Part shown: piece after piece, positions 25,547 to 34,464 of the stretch
Position numbering within the stretch: the first letter of the stretch is position 1
Layout of the letters: every line of letters starts with the position of its first letter
NCBI GenBank assembly: GCA_003854985.1
Contig: RQOG01000165.1
Coordinates: forward strand, 1 to 60,004
Direction: 5' to 3'
Length of the DNA: 60,004 bases
Source of the DNA: Calditrichota bacterium
Lineage (GTDB): Bacteria > Calditrichota > Calditrichia > Calditrichales > Calditrichaceae
Notes under the pieces: model-generated
Told to the model about the DNA's origin: nothing
Databases searched by the model: none
The model's input: only the letters and a program-made list of their open reading frames with translations
Program-made: the position numbers and the translations under genes

Positions 25547-25939
25547 TTACCGTTTATTCTCCTGGGCCTTTTTTGCTTCCACACTAATGGTGGTAGTAGG
25601 AACAGCTTCCAGGCGCTCTTTGCCAATTAATTTACCTGTAATCCGGCAGATGCCATACGTGCCGTTCTCAACTCTTTCAAGCGCTTCATCAATTTGCTTA
25701 AGGTATTTTTCATCCCTGGCGGCAAACATAAAAGCTTTTTCACGTTCCATGGCATCGGTGCCCTGGTCCGCCATATGAAATGAGTATGAAGAGTGATCAC
25801 CCGTCGCCTCTTTAGTTGTCGATTCCATAATTACAGATTTCAGATACTCTAAGTTTTTCACTACTTCTTTTCGTTTTTCCAGAAGCAGATTTTTAAAGTA
25901 TTCGAGATCTTCCTTACTCATTCTTTCTTGTTGTTCCAT
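25547..25939 (-). CDS. DksA/TraR-family RNA polymerase-binding protein
   Basis: 130 aa with a strong GGAGG site. The N-terminal coiled coil (about 8-90) carries Asp58 and Asp62 near the tip (HMADQGTDAMERE), as in DksA/TraR, where they reach into the polymerase secondary channel. The C-terminal finger GTYGICRITGKLI keeps only Cys98, so the classical four-Cys zinc site is absent; this form is common in Bacteroidota-like genomes. It is expected to modulate transcription, perhaps with ppGpp. It precedes lspA in the ileS-dksA-lspA-rluD run. Confidence 0.88.
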   Translation of the reverse strand: MEQQERMSKEDLEYFKNLLLEKRKEVVKNLEYLKSVIMESTTKEATGDHSSYSFHMADQGTDAMEREKAFMFAARDEKYLKQIDEALERVENGTYGICRITGKLIGKERLEAVPTTTISVEAKKAQENKR

Positions 25940-25960
25940 TCAAGAACCTCCGTACAAAAA

Positions 25961-28900
25961 TTATTTCTTATTTACTAATCCGATTTTAAATTTATACTGG
26001 TCAATATCAATCTCCTTTATAAATCCGTTATTGGAAATTTCAAAACGAATATCATCGGCCAGAGTTTCATTGCATATATAATTTTTCTGCTTAATCGCGG
26101 CCGTATGGAGGTTTTCCGGTAAACCGGCCAATTCGATGATGATATGATCCATCACTTCAAATCCGGCTTCTTTTCGCAAATTCTGAATCCGGTTTACCAA
26201 TTCTCTGGCAATACCCTCTTCAATCAAAGAATTATCCAATGTCATGTCCAGGGCAACGGTTATCCGCTGGTCGCATTGCACCGATAAACCTTCTTTTGAC
26301 TCGGATACAATTTCCACATCTTCGGTTTCCAATTTCAATTCGTGATTATCAATAAACACATTAAGGTATCCCTGCACCTGAAGTTCATCAATCTGTTCTG
26401 CCGTAAATCCCTTAATGATTCCGGCTAGTGAACCCATCAACTTGCCAACTTTGGCGCCCAGTATTTTAAAATTTGGCTTTGCGGTTTTTTGAACCAATTG
26501 CTTTTCATCATCCGCAAATTGCAGCTTTTTAACATTAACTTCTTCACAGATGATCCCGGCCATCGGTTCTAATTTCTTTTTATCCTTATCATTTCTGGTA
26601 TAAACAAGGATGCGTGGTAACGGCTGCCGGACCTTTATCTGGGTTTCATTACGCATCGCTCTGACCATAGATACAATTTTTTGAGCCAAAGCCATTCTGT
26701 CTTCCAAATCCCTGTTTATATATTTGCTTTTTATTTCATCAACTTTCGGGAAGTTAGTCAGATGAACGCTGACCGGATCATTTTGTCTGCGGATATTCAG
26801 ATATATTTCTTCGGCGATAAAAGGCGTCATAGGCGCAATCATCCGGGCAATATCAAGCAATACTTCATGAAGCGTCTGATAGGCGGCCTGTTTATCGGCA
26901 CCGGCCTCTGATTTCCAGAACCGACGGCGGTTTCTGCGCACATACCAATTGGATAAATCGTCTATCACAAATTCACTGATACTGCGAATGGCTTTGGTGA
27001 TATCATATTGTTCCAGAAAATTTCTGCTTTCAATTGAAACGGAATAAAGCCTGGAAAGTATCCAACGGTCTATCTCCGGACGTTTTTCATAAGGTACCTG
27101 CCCGGATTTACCGTCGTATTGGTCAATATTAGCATATAAAACAAAAAAAGAATATACATTGTACAACGTGGTAAAAAACTTACGGACAACCTCGATAATA
27201 CCGTTTTCATCAAACCGTTTAGGCAGCCAGGGCGGACTTACCGCCATAAAATACCAGCGCAGGGCATCCGCACCGTATTTATCCATCATCTCCAGCGGAA
27301 AAACCACATTTCCCCTGGACTTACTCATTTTTTGTCCTTCTTTATCAAGAATTAGTTCGTTCACAATGATGTTCTTAAAGGCCGGTTTATTAAACAAAAC
27401 CGTAGCGATGTTATGCAATGTGTAGAACCAGCCGCGGGTTTGATCTATACCTTCGGCGATAAAGTCGGCAGGAAAACTCTTTTCAAATAATTCCTTATTC
27501 TCAAAAGGATAATGGAACTGGGCAAACGGCATCGATCCGGAATCAAACCATACATCGATAATTTCCGGTGTTCTTCGATAGGTCTTTCCATTTTTTTTAA
27601 AAACAACATGATCAACAAAAGGACGGTGTAAATCTATTTTGTCGGTCATCTGCGACAGCGGAACGGTCGATCCATCCTCCTGCTCGTACAATCCCTGTTT
27701 TAACTCTTCAATTGAACCGATGGCCAAAAACTCCTGATTATCTTCGCTTATCCAGATGGGCAGGGGCGTTCCCCAGTAACGATCGCGGGATAACGACCAT
27801 TCTTTTACATCTTCCAGCCAGTTACCAAAACGGCCGGCGCCTATTTCCGGTGGCTGCCAGTTGATCAGTTTATTCAGGGCGATCATATTTTCTTTGTATT
27901 CAGGTGAATTAATAAACCAGGATTCACGGGCGTAATAGATAATCGGGTTGTCCGTCCGCCAGCAATGCGGATAACTATGGATATAGTCAAAACTGTTTCT
28001 ATACAATTTATCCCGTTTCTTCAGCCCGATGATAATGTCTTTATCCACGCCTTCTTCCGTATGATCCGTATAAGTAAAGGTTTTAACCGTTCTGCCGCTG
28101 AATTCGCCTACTTCATCGGTCAGCCTGCCGCCGGGCGTTACAGGCTGCAGAAAGGGCAGTTTAAATTTTTTGGACATCTCATAGTCATCGGCTCCGAAAG
28201 CCGGCGCCATATGGACGATTCCCGAACCGTCTTCCGTTGATACGAAATCGGCAGGAAGCACAGTAAAAGCATTCGGATATTTTTCCCTGTCTACTTTAAG
28301 AAATTCGAATATTTGTTCGTAAACAGTGCCTATTAACTCTTTACCCTTAAAGGTTTCTATAATTTTATAATCGCCGTCCAGCGCGGTCAGTCTTTCTCTG
28401 GCCAAAACCAGGTTATCCTGCACCACTTCCTTTATATCGCCCGATTTTAGTACTCTTTTATTTTCAACCAGCACATAATCAATATCTTCCCCCACGGCCA
28501 TTGCCACATTGGAAAGCAGCGTCCAGGGCGTCGTTGTCCATACAAGCAGGCTTGAACCAATTAGGCTTTTCCTGTGGCTGGATAAAATTTTAACTTTTAT
28601 AAAGCAATTCGGATCTTTAACCTCCCGGTAACCAAGCGATAGCTCATGAGAACTGAGCGGCGTTTCTATTGTGGGAGATTGCGGCACAATTTTAAAACCA
28701 CGATAGATAAGCCCTTTATCATATATTTTTTTAATAGCCCACCATACCGACTCGATGTATTCGTTTTTATACGTTATATAGGCTTCATCCAGGTTAATCC
28801 AGTATCCCATTCTGTCGGTAAGCGTTCTCCAGCCTTCATCCATTTCGATATGTTTATTAACCAGGTCACGGCAGGCTTTATTAAATTTTTCGATGCCAAT

Positions 28901-29230
28901 TTTTTCAATTTGATTTTTTTGCGTCAATCCTAATTCTTTTTCAACGGCAATTTCAACAGGCAGTCCATGTGTGTCCCAGCCGGCGATCCGCGGCACATGA
29001 TAGCCGGTCATGGTTTTAAACCGGCAAACGATATCTTTTACCGTTCTGGAAATAACATGATGAATACCGGGTTTTCCATTAGCCGTCGGAGGACCTTCAT
29101 AAAAAATATACAAAGGTGAATCTTTAGTAATCTCGAGACTTTTATCGAATATTTTTTTTTCTTCCCAATATTTAAGGATTTTTTCTTCGATTCCGGGCAG
29201 GTTCATTTTATTGGGCACATCCTGAAACAT
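25961..29230 (-). CDS. ileS: Isoleucyl-tRNA synthetase
   Basis: 1089 aa. Class I signatures are GPPTANGKPGIHHVISR near 45-61 (HIGH variant) and KMSKSRGN near 612-619. It has a long editing insertion, an anticodon-binding domain, and a C-terminal domain with no zinc-binding cysteine pairs, so it is the longer type resembling eukaryotic/archaeal and some bacterial IleRS (about 1050-1100 aa) rather than the 930-aa E. coli type. It charges tRNA-Ile and edits valine. It is followed by the DksA-like gene with a 21-bp gap. Confidence 0.97.
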   Translation of the reverse strand: MFQDVPNKMNLPGIEEKILKYWEEKKIFDKSLEITKDSPLYIFYEGPPTANGKPGIHHVISRTVKDIVCRFKTMTGYHVPRIAGWDTHGLPVEIAVEKELGLTQKNQIEKIGIEKFNKACRDLVNKHIEMDEGWRTLTDRMGYWINLDEAYITYKNEYIESVWWAIKKIYDKGLIYRGFKIVPQSPTIETPLSSHELSLGYREVKDPNCFIKVKILSSHRKSLIGSSLLVWTTTPWTLLSNVAMAVGEDIDYVLVENKRVLKSGDIKEVVQDNLVLARERLTALDGDYKIIETFKGKELIGTVYEQIFEFLKVDREKYPNAFTVLPADFVSTEDGSGIVHMAPAFGADDYEMSKKFKLPFLQPVTPGGRLTDEVGEFSGRTVKTFTYTDHTEEGVDKDIIIGLKKRDKLYRNSFDYIHSYPHCWRTDNPIIYYARESWFINSPEYKENMIALNKLINWQPPEIGAGRFGNWLEDVKEWSLSRDRYWGTPLPIWISEDNQEFLAIGSIEELKQGLYEQEDGSTVPLSQMTDKIDLHRPFVDHVVFKKNGKTYRRTPEIIDVWFDSGSMPFAQFHYPFENKELFEKSFPADFIAEGIDQTRGWFYTLHNIATVLFNKPAFKNIIVNELILDKEGQKMSKSRGNVVFPLEMMDKYGADALRWYFMAVSPPWLPKRFDENGIIEVVRKFFTTLYNVYSFFVLYANIDQYDGKSGQVPYEKRPEIDRWILSRLYSVSIESRNFLEQYDITKAIRSISEFVIDDLSNWYVRRNRRRFWKSEAGADKQAAYQTLHEVLLDIARMIAPMTPFIAEEIYLNIRRQNDPVSVHLTNFPKVDEIKSKYINRDLEDRMALAQKIVSMVRAMRNETQIKVRQPLPRILVYTRNDKDKKKLEPMAGIICEEVNVKKLQFADDEKQLVQKTAKPNFKILGAKVGKLMGSLAGIIKGFTAEQIDELQVQGYLNVFIDNHELKLETEDVEIVSESKEGLSVQCDQRITVALDMTLDNSLIEEGIARELVNRIQNLRKEAGFEVMDHIIIELAGLPENLHTAAIKQKNYICNETLADDIRFEISNNGFIKEIDIDQYKFKIGLVNKK

Positions 29231-29251
29231 AACTTAAAAAATTCCTTCCTC

Positions 29252-30085
29252 TTAAAGTCTTTTTATAACTTCTTTCATAATTGTTGTTAATTTTGGTTCG
29301 GCCTTATTGGCAATTGCGATAATTTCATCCACATTAACCGGTTCAAGCATATCCGGGAAACATTCATCGGTAATTACGGAAACTGCCATAACTTCCAGCC
29401 CCATATGAACGGCGACAATATTTTCCGGCACGGTGGACATTCCTACAATATCCGCGCCTATGTTTCTCAGAAACTTATACTCGGCTTTTGTCTCCAAATT
29501 TGGTCCGCTGACCGCCACAAATACACCCTGATGAATTTTAATACCATTTTCCCCGGCTGCCTGTTCGGCAAGCTGCATTAATCGCTTTGAATAGGGCTCA
29601 GACATATCCGGAAAACGCGGTCCGAATTCGTCCAGGTTTTGACCGATCAGAGGATTACTTCCTAACAGATTAATATGATCAATGATAACGGCCAGATCGC
29701 CTTTACGGTATTCCGGATTCATTCCACCGGCGGCGTTGGAAATTAAAAGCGAAGCAACGCCCATCATTTTCATTATCCTCACGGGGAAAGTAATCTGCTG
29801 CATGGAATAGCCTTCATAATAATGAAATCTTCCCTGCATGGCCATGATCTTTTTACCATTAATTCTGCCAAAAATCAGATAACCCTCATGACTTTCAACC
29901 GTCGATACAGGAAAATGAGGTATTTCCCCATAAGGAATTTTTTTCTCAATCTCAATTTCCTTGACCAGACCGCCTAAGCCTGTTCCCAGAATAATACCGG
30001 CAACAGGATTAAAATCTATTTTACTTTTAATGTAATCAAAGGCTTCTTTAAGATGTTTCCTGTACAATTCCCTGTCAATGATCAT
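29252..30085 (-). CDS. Purine nucleoside phosphorylase
   Basis: 277 aa, trimeric PNP/MTAP family. GIILGTGLGGLV (about 30-41) is the phosphate loop, RFHYYEGYSMQQITFPVR the next phosphate/ribose segment, SNAAGGMNPEYRKGDL near 114-129 the purine-site turn, and VGMSTVPENIVAVHMG near 214-229. It splits guanosine or inosine into base and ribose-1-phosphate. Its ATG overlaps the stop of the upstream lipoprotein gene by one base. Confidence 0.93.
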   Translation of the reverse strand: MIIDRELYRKHLKEAFDYIKSKIDFNPVAGIILGTGLGGLVKEIEIEKKIPYGEIPHFPVSTVESHEGYLIFGRINGKKIMAMQGRFHYYEGYSMQQITFPVRIMKMMGVASLLISNAAGGMNPEYRKGDLAVIIDHINLLGSNPLIGQNLDEFGPRFPDMSEPYSKRLMQLAEQAAGENGIKIHQGVFVAVSGPNLETKAEYKFLRNIGADIVGMSTVPENIVAVHMGLEVMAVSVITDECFPDMLEPVNVDEIIAIANKAEPKLTTIMKEVIKRL

Positions 30086-30717
30086 TACTTTTGCTTTTCC
30101 TCTTTCTTTTTCAGAAGCTCTTCTTTTTCTTTCTTCAGCTCATCAATTTTCTTTTTCTCGGCTTCGATCACTGCCTTTTCCTTATCGTGTCTGGCCATCC
30201 TGGCTTTAAACACCGCATCATTATGATCTTTATTATATCCCATATTACCGAAGTAGACCGTGCCGGCAACGGTCAATACACCTATGGCAATGTTTGCTAA
30301 AGTGCGTTGCGTGGAGTCTGCCGAAATAATCGTTAATCCCGTTCCGATACCTGCGGCTGCGCCAAGCAAAAAACCGCCTGCACCATAAAGAAGCATTTTA
30401 TTAGAACTTTTATGTTCTTTTATTTCTTCTTTTGGGATAGGATTGCCATTAAAATCATACACATTGGCCGATTTCGAAATAAGTTTAATCTCAGAATTCC
30501 TCAGTGTTTCTTTGTTATGAGTCCTGGCATCAATAAAAACCAGTTCTTCCGGTGTCTGTTTAACAACAATGCCTTCAAGCTCCGCGCCATTGGCTTTGGT
30601 TATGCGGACCGATTCCTGCTCCATGGGCTCATCCATAGTATACGTTTTAGTTGAAGAACAACTAAGCGTGTAAATAAAAAACAAAAAAGAAAGCGAAACC
30701 GAAATTATTTTTTTCAT
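30085..30717 (-). CDS. Lipoprotein of unknown function with C-terminal coiled coil
   Basis: 210 aa with an AGGAG site. The signal peptide MKKIISVSLSFLFFIYTLSC ends in a lipobox (TLSC). It is followed by a small beta-rich domain (about 35-85: ITKANGAELEGIVVKQ), one or two glycine-rich hydrophobic segments (about 107-155: GAGGFLLGAAAGIG) and a Lys/Glu-rich coiled coil (about 170-210). I recognise no family. It is predicted to be a periplasm- or outer-membrane-anchored protein processed by the LspA encoded nearby. It is translationally coupled to the phosphorylase gene. Confidence 0.75.
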   Translation of the reverse strand: MKKIISVSLSFLFFIYTLSCSSTKTYTMDEPMEQESVRITKANGAELEGIVVKQTPEELVFIDARTHNKETLRNSEIKLISKSANVYDFNGNPIPKEEIKEHKSSNKMLLYGAGGFLLGAAAGIGTGLTIISADSTQRTLANIAIGVLTVAGTVYFGNMGYNKDHNDAVFKARMARHDKEKAVIEAEKKKIDELKKEKEELLKKKEEKQK

Positions 30718-30727
30718 GACATCGCTC

Positions 30728-31438
30728 CTATTTTAGTACATCGTCAACATCTAAGTTATCGCCGAAAATATCACGGAACATATTTTTCGAGCCGTCTTCG
30801 TTCTTAACTTCCTTAACCGGCGGAATATCCGGTGTTACAGGTTTTGGCTGGGGAGCCGGTTTTGATTCCGGCGGTTTCGGCACATTCTGTTCTACAGGAC
30901 GTTGTGCAGCCGTTCTATCCTGTTGCACAGGTTTTTCGCCAGGCTTGGAAATTGTTCGTGTTTTATCCTTGATTACAGCCTTCGTTTTATCATCTATGGA
31001 GAGAACTTCAATCAATTCCAACTGGGATGATAACAGATGCTTTAACCTTGCAACCAACGATTCCTTTTGTTGTTCCAGTGTTCGCACTTCCTGTTCCATG
31101 GCTCTTACATTTGCTCTGGCTTTTTCAATCATCTGCTGGGCGGATATTTCCGCTTCCCTTTTGATAAGCGAAGCTTCTTTCTGAGAATTTTCCTTGGATT
31201 GCTGAGTAGTTTCCTGAACATTATGAAGCGTTTCCTTTAGAGTTTTCTCCACATCTTTATAATGGCTCAGTTCCGTTTGCAGCGCTATTTCTTTCTTTTT
31301 AGATGTCTCATAATCTTCAATCAGTTTTTCCATCTCAGCCGCAACCATATCGAGGAAAGTATCTACTTCAACCGAATCATAGCCGCGCATTGATTTTTTA
31401 AATTCCTGTTTACGAATTTCTACCGGAGTGATCTTCAA
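30728..31438 (-). CDS. DivIVA domain protein
   Basis: 236 aa from a TTG at 31438; the site GGGAGG overlaps the yggS stop (GGAGG-TAG) and is 5 nt away, which decides the start. The N-terminal DivIVA motif ITPVEIRKQEFKKSMRGYDSVEVDTFLD is at about 3-31, followed by a long coiled coil (about 35-150). A low-complexity Pro/Lys/Gln linker (about 165-215) leads to a short acidic tail MFRDIFGDNLDVDD. DivIVA proteins bind curved membranes and organise cell poles or septa; in Gram-negative FCB bacteria they are less studied. Pairing with yggS is the common gene order of cell-division clusters. Confidence 0.88.
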   Translation of the reverse strand: MKITPVEIRKQEFKKSMRGYDSVEVDTFLDMVAAEMEKLIEDYETSKKKEIALQTELSHYKDVEKTLKETLHNVQETTQQSKENSQKEASLIKREAEISAQQMIEKARANVRAMEQEVRTLEQQKESLVARLKHLLSSQLELIEVLSIDDKTKAVIKDKTRTISKPGEKPVQQDRTAAQRPVEQNVPKPPESKPAPQPKPVTPDIPPVKEVKNEDGSKNMFRDIFGDNLDVDDVLK

Positions 31439-31440
31439 AA

Positions 31441-32130
31441 CTACCTCCCTCTGCCACCAAAGATTGCCGTGCCCACCCGTACCATGGTGCTGCCCTCTTC
31501 AACAGCCAATTCGAAATCATGAGACATTCCCATGGAAAGCTCAAACTTTTGATCTCCATGGATATATTTTATAAGTCTGTCTTTGATATTTCTTAAACTG
31601 ATAAAAGAATTGCGCAATATTTTTTCATCCTCTTCATATGGCGCCATGCACATCAATCCTTTTACCTTAACATTTGATAATGTTTCGCTGATATGTAAAA
31701 AGACTTCTTCAACCTCAGCGGGATTCAGCCCGAACTTGGATATTTCTCCTCCCGTATTGACTTCGAGCAAAATATCAGAAACCAAATCCCTTTTACTGTT
31801 ATAGTCGGATATTTCCCTAGCCAGATTAAATGAATCAACCGAATGGATCAGTTTTACAACCGGAGAAACATACTTGATTTTATTGGTTTGTAAATGTCCA
31901 ATGAAATGCCATTCGATATCATTATTCCCGACGCTGGCTTTATCTCTTAATTCCTGGGCCTTATTTTCACCAAAAACCTTTTGGCCGCCCTGAAAGGCTT
32001 CGTAAATAAATTCCATTGGAATTGTTTTACTCACTGCGACCAGACGCACTTCATTTTCATTGCGTCCAACCCGCTTACATGCCTTATATATCCGATCGTT
32101 TACACGATTTAAAGCTGACTCTATATTCAT
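31441..32130 (-). CDS. YggS/PLPBP family PLP-binding protein
   Basis: 229 aa. An alanine-racemase-like TIM barrel; the PLP lysine is in VAVSKTIP (about 31-38), with FGENKAQELRDK, WHFIGHLQTNK and SMGMSHDFELAVEEGSTMVRVGTAIFG at the C-terminus, all hallmarks. It has no enzyme activity of its own; it maintains pyridoxal phosphate homeostasis. It is followed directly by the divIVA gene, whose ribosome binding site overlaps its end. Confidence 0.94.
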   Translation of the reverse strand: MNIESALNRVNDRIYKACKRVGRNENEVRLVAVSKTIPMEFIYEAFQGGQKVFGENKAQELRDKASVGNNDIEWHFIGHLQTNKIKYVSPVVKLIHSVDSFNLAREISDYNSKRDLVSDILLEVNTGGEISKFGLNPAEVEEVFLHISETLSNVKVKGLMCMAPYEEDEKILRNSFISLRNIKDRLIKYIHGDQKFELSMGMSHDFELAVEEGSTMVRVGTAIFGGRGR

Positions 32131-32225
32131 TTTTTTTGAAAATTGAAATTAAACATTTCGACTTTCTAATGCAACAAAACACCTATTATGTAAAACACGC
32201 TTTTAAAATAAAACTTGGCCGGGAT

Positions 32226-32537
32226 TTAGGTTGGATTTGTTTCCTGAAATCCAAAATTTCTGGACTTTGAATCCATGCCCTGAATTTTAATTTCACCAAA
32301 TTGTTTTTCATATTTATCGATATTATCCTGAAGCGCGAGAGACAGAGATTTTGCGTGCTGAGGGGCCATAATAATTCTGGAATAAACTTTTGCCTTAGGC
32401 TTTCCGGGAAGCACTCGGGTAAAATCGATCACAAATTCGGCCGGTGAATGAGTAATTAAAACAAGATTGCTGTAAATCCCTTCTGCTTCATTTTCACCAA
32501 GCTCAATATTAATTTGTTTTTCAGGCACAGGATTCAT
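32226..32537 (-). CDS. DUF3467 family protein
   Basis: 103 aa with a GAGGAAA site. The whole protein is DUF3467: INIELGENEAEGIYSNLVLI, HSPAEFVIDFTRVLPG and the RIIMAPQHAKSLSLALQDNI block. These small beta-rich proteins are widespread in Bacteroidota and relatives and resemble an immunoglobulin- or DUF-type sandwich; no function is known. It is monocistronic, divergent from dnaG. Confidence 0.88.
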   Translation of the reverse strand: MNPVPEKQINIELGENEAEGIYSNLVLITHSPAEFVIDFTRVLPGKPKAKVYSRIIMAPQHAKSLSLALQDNIDKYEKQFGEIKIQGMDSKSRNFGFQETNPT

Positions 32538-32654
32538 TTTGTTTTTCCTCTATGATTATCAACTTAAGCAGTTGTTTCTTTTTATCTAAATAACTAACTT
32601 TTCAACAATTTAGTCAAACAAAAAAATCATGTCAAGGAACGGAAAGACAGTAAA

Positions 32655-34463
32655 ATGGTAAAAATTTCCGAAGATAAAATATCGGAAATCAGGAATAGTG
32701 TAAATATTGTTCACTATATCGCTCAATTCGTACAATTAAAAAAAGCCGGGCAGAATTATAAAGGACTGTGCCCGTTCCACACTGAAAAAACACCGTCATT
32801 TGTTGTAAGTCCCGCTAAACAGATTTTTCATTGTTTCGGATGCGGAAAAGGCGGAAATATTTTTACCTTTATTTCGGATTATGAAAAGCTTTCGTTTATT
32901 GAAGCCGTTAGAAAAGCGGCGGATTTTGCGGGTATTATATTACCGCAGGCGGAACCCGAAAAAACTTCAACCGACTATATTCAGCGTCTTTACAGCATCA
33001 ATCAGACTGCGGCGGATTTCTTCGAGGAGAACCTTTATCTTGCGGTAAATAAATCGAAATTAAACTACTTTACAGAGCGAAAATTATCTCCGGAAACCAT
33101 TAAAAAATTTAAGCTTGGCTATGCGCCGGACTCCTATGACAAGCTGCTTTTAACGCTTAAAAAAGCCAATCACGATCTCAATGAATCAGAGAAATTAGGT
33201 TTAATTGCCAAAAAAGAATCTTCATCCGATTTTTACGATAAATTCCGCAACCGGGTTATTTTTCCTTTTCATAATCTTTCCGGGAAAATATGCGGTTTCG
33301 GAGGACGAAAATTACAGGAAGCCCAGCAGCCGAAGTACCTGAATAGTCCTGAAAATCCGATTTACTCCAAAGGACAATTACTATACGGATTGCACCAGGC
33401 GGTCAATGCGATTCGGGATGAAGGTTTTGTCTTTCTTGTTGAGGGATATTTTGACCTGTTACGGCTGATTGAATCCGGTATCAGAAACGTAGTAGCCAGC
33501 AGCGGAACAGCGCTTACGCCTGATCAGGTAAAATTACTCAGAAGGTACACATCAAATGTATATATCACTTTCGATGGCGATGAAGCAGGTAAAAAAGCTG
33601 CCGCCAGAAACGCCGTTATTATCGAAAAACAGGATATGAACTCTTTTATATTGCCCACGCCTGCCGGAGAAGATCCGGACACATTAATCATAAATAAAGG
33701 TTTAAAAACCTTCAATCTGCTTATAAAAAACAAAAAACAGTTGGTTGAGTTTCAGATTGATGAATTTCTTTCGGTTAATAATCATCCTGGTATTGACGAA
33801 AAAGAGCTGTTTGTTCAGGAAATACTAAATACAATTGTTGAAATAAAAAACCAGGTCAAGATTGGTTTGTATATCCACCTGTTATCGGACAGATTACAAA
33901 TTAACGAAGGTATGCTGATCAGCCAGCTAAACCGCATAAAAAAAAGCCTGCTGCGTTATCCCGGATCTTTGTCAAACGCCCAGGCTCAGGAGAAAAAAAA
34001 TCCTGATCCTAAAATAAAAACCGGGCAATATAAAGCCGAACGGGGAATAATTAATCTGCTGATGAGCGGCAATAAAGAAGTATATAATTATCTTAATCAA
34101 CACATCCGGCATGATTTATTTGAGAATGATCTCTTTATCCGGATTTACGAACAGATAATTCACGAATATGAAGAAACCGGTACTATTGATGCCCAGATCA
34201 TTTTTCAAAATTTCCAGGAAGATGAACAAATAACTCAGGAGCTTTCTGAAATAATGATCGAAGAGCAGGCTGATCCTATGAAATTTGCCAGGGATTGCCT
34301 TTTTATTCTAAGAAAATGGAAACTGGAAAAAAGAGCAAATGAAATTACCCTATTGATGAAAGAAGAAATAGATTCCAGAGAATCTGCCTTGTTCTATACG
34401 CAGGAATTAATGCATATCCGGAAAGAAGTAGCTCAACTGGACAAAGAATTCCGCAGGAAATGA
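32655..34463 (+). CDS. dnaG: DNA primase
   Basis: 602 aa. The CHC2 zinc finger is Cys39-x2-His42 ... Cys60-x2-Cys63. The TOPRIM core has VEGYFDLLRL (near 261) and TFDGDEAGKKAA (near 304), the metal-binding acidic residues. The C-terminal ~190 aa form a DnaB-interacting domain. It makes RNA primers for the replisome. A GGAAAG site precedes the ATG. It is not next to rpoD or rpsU as in many bacteria. Its stop lies one base from the stop of the converging lamin-tail gene. Confidence 0.97.
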   Translation: MVKISEDKISEIRNSVNIVHYIAQFVQLKKAGQNYKGLCPFHTEKTPSFVVSPAKQIFHCFGCGKGGNIFTFISDYEKLSFIEAVRKAADFAGIILPQAEPEKTSTDYIQRLYSINQTAADFFEENLYLAVNKSKLNYFTERKLSPETIKKFKLGYAPDSYDKLLLTLKKANHDLNESEKLGLIAKKESSSDFYDKFRNRVIFPFHNLSGKICGFGGRKLQEAQQPKYLNSPENPIYSKGQLLYGLHQAVNAIRDEGFVFLVEGYFDLLRLIESGIRNVVASSGTALTPDQVKLLRRYTSNVYITFDGDEAGKKAAARNAVIIEKQDMNSFILPTPAGEDPDTLIINKGLKTFNLLIKNKKQLVEFQIDEFLSVNNHPGIDEKELFVQEILNTIVEIKNQVKIGLYIHLLSDRLQINEGMLISQLNRIKKSLLRYPGSLSNAQAQEKKNPDPKIKTGQYKAERGIINLLMSGNKEVYNYLNQHIRHDLFENDLFIRIYEQIIHEYEETGTIDAQIIFQNFQEDEQITQELSEIMIEEQADPMKFARDCLFILRKWKLEKRANEITLLMKEEIDSRESALFYTQELMHIRKEVAQLDKEFRRK

Positions 34464-34464
34464 A

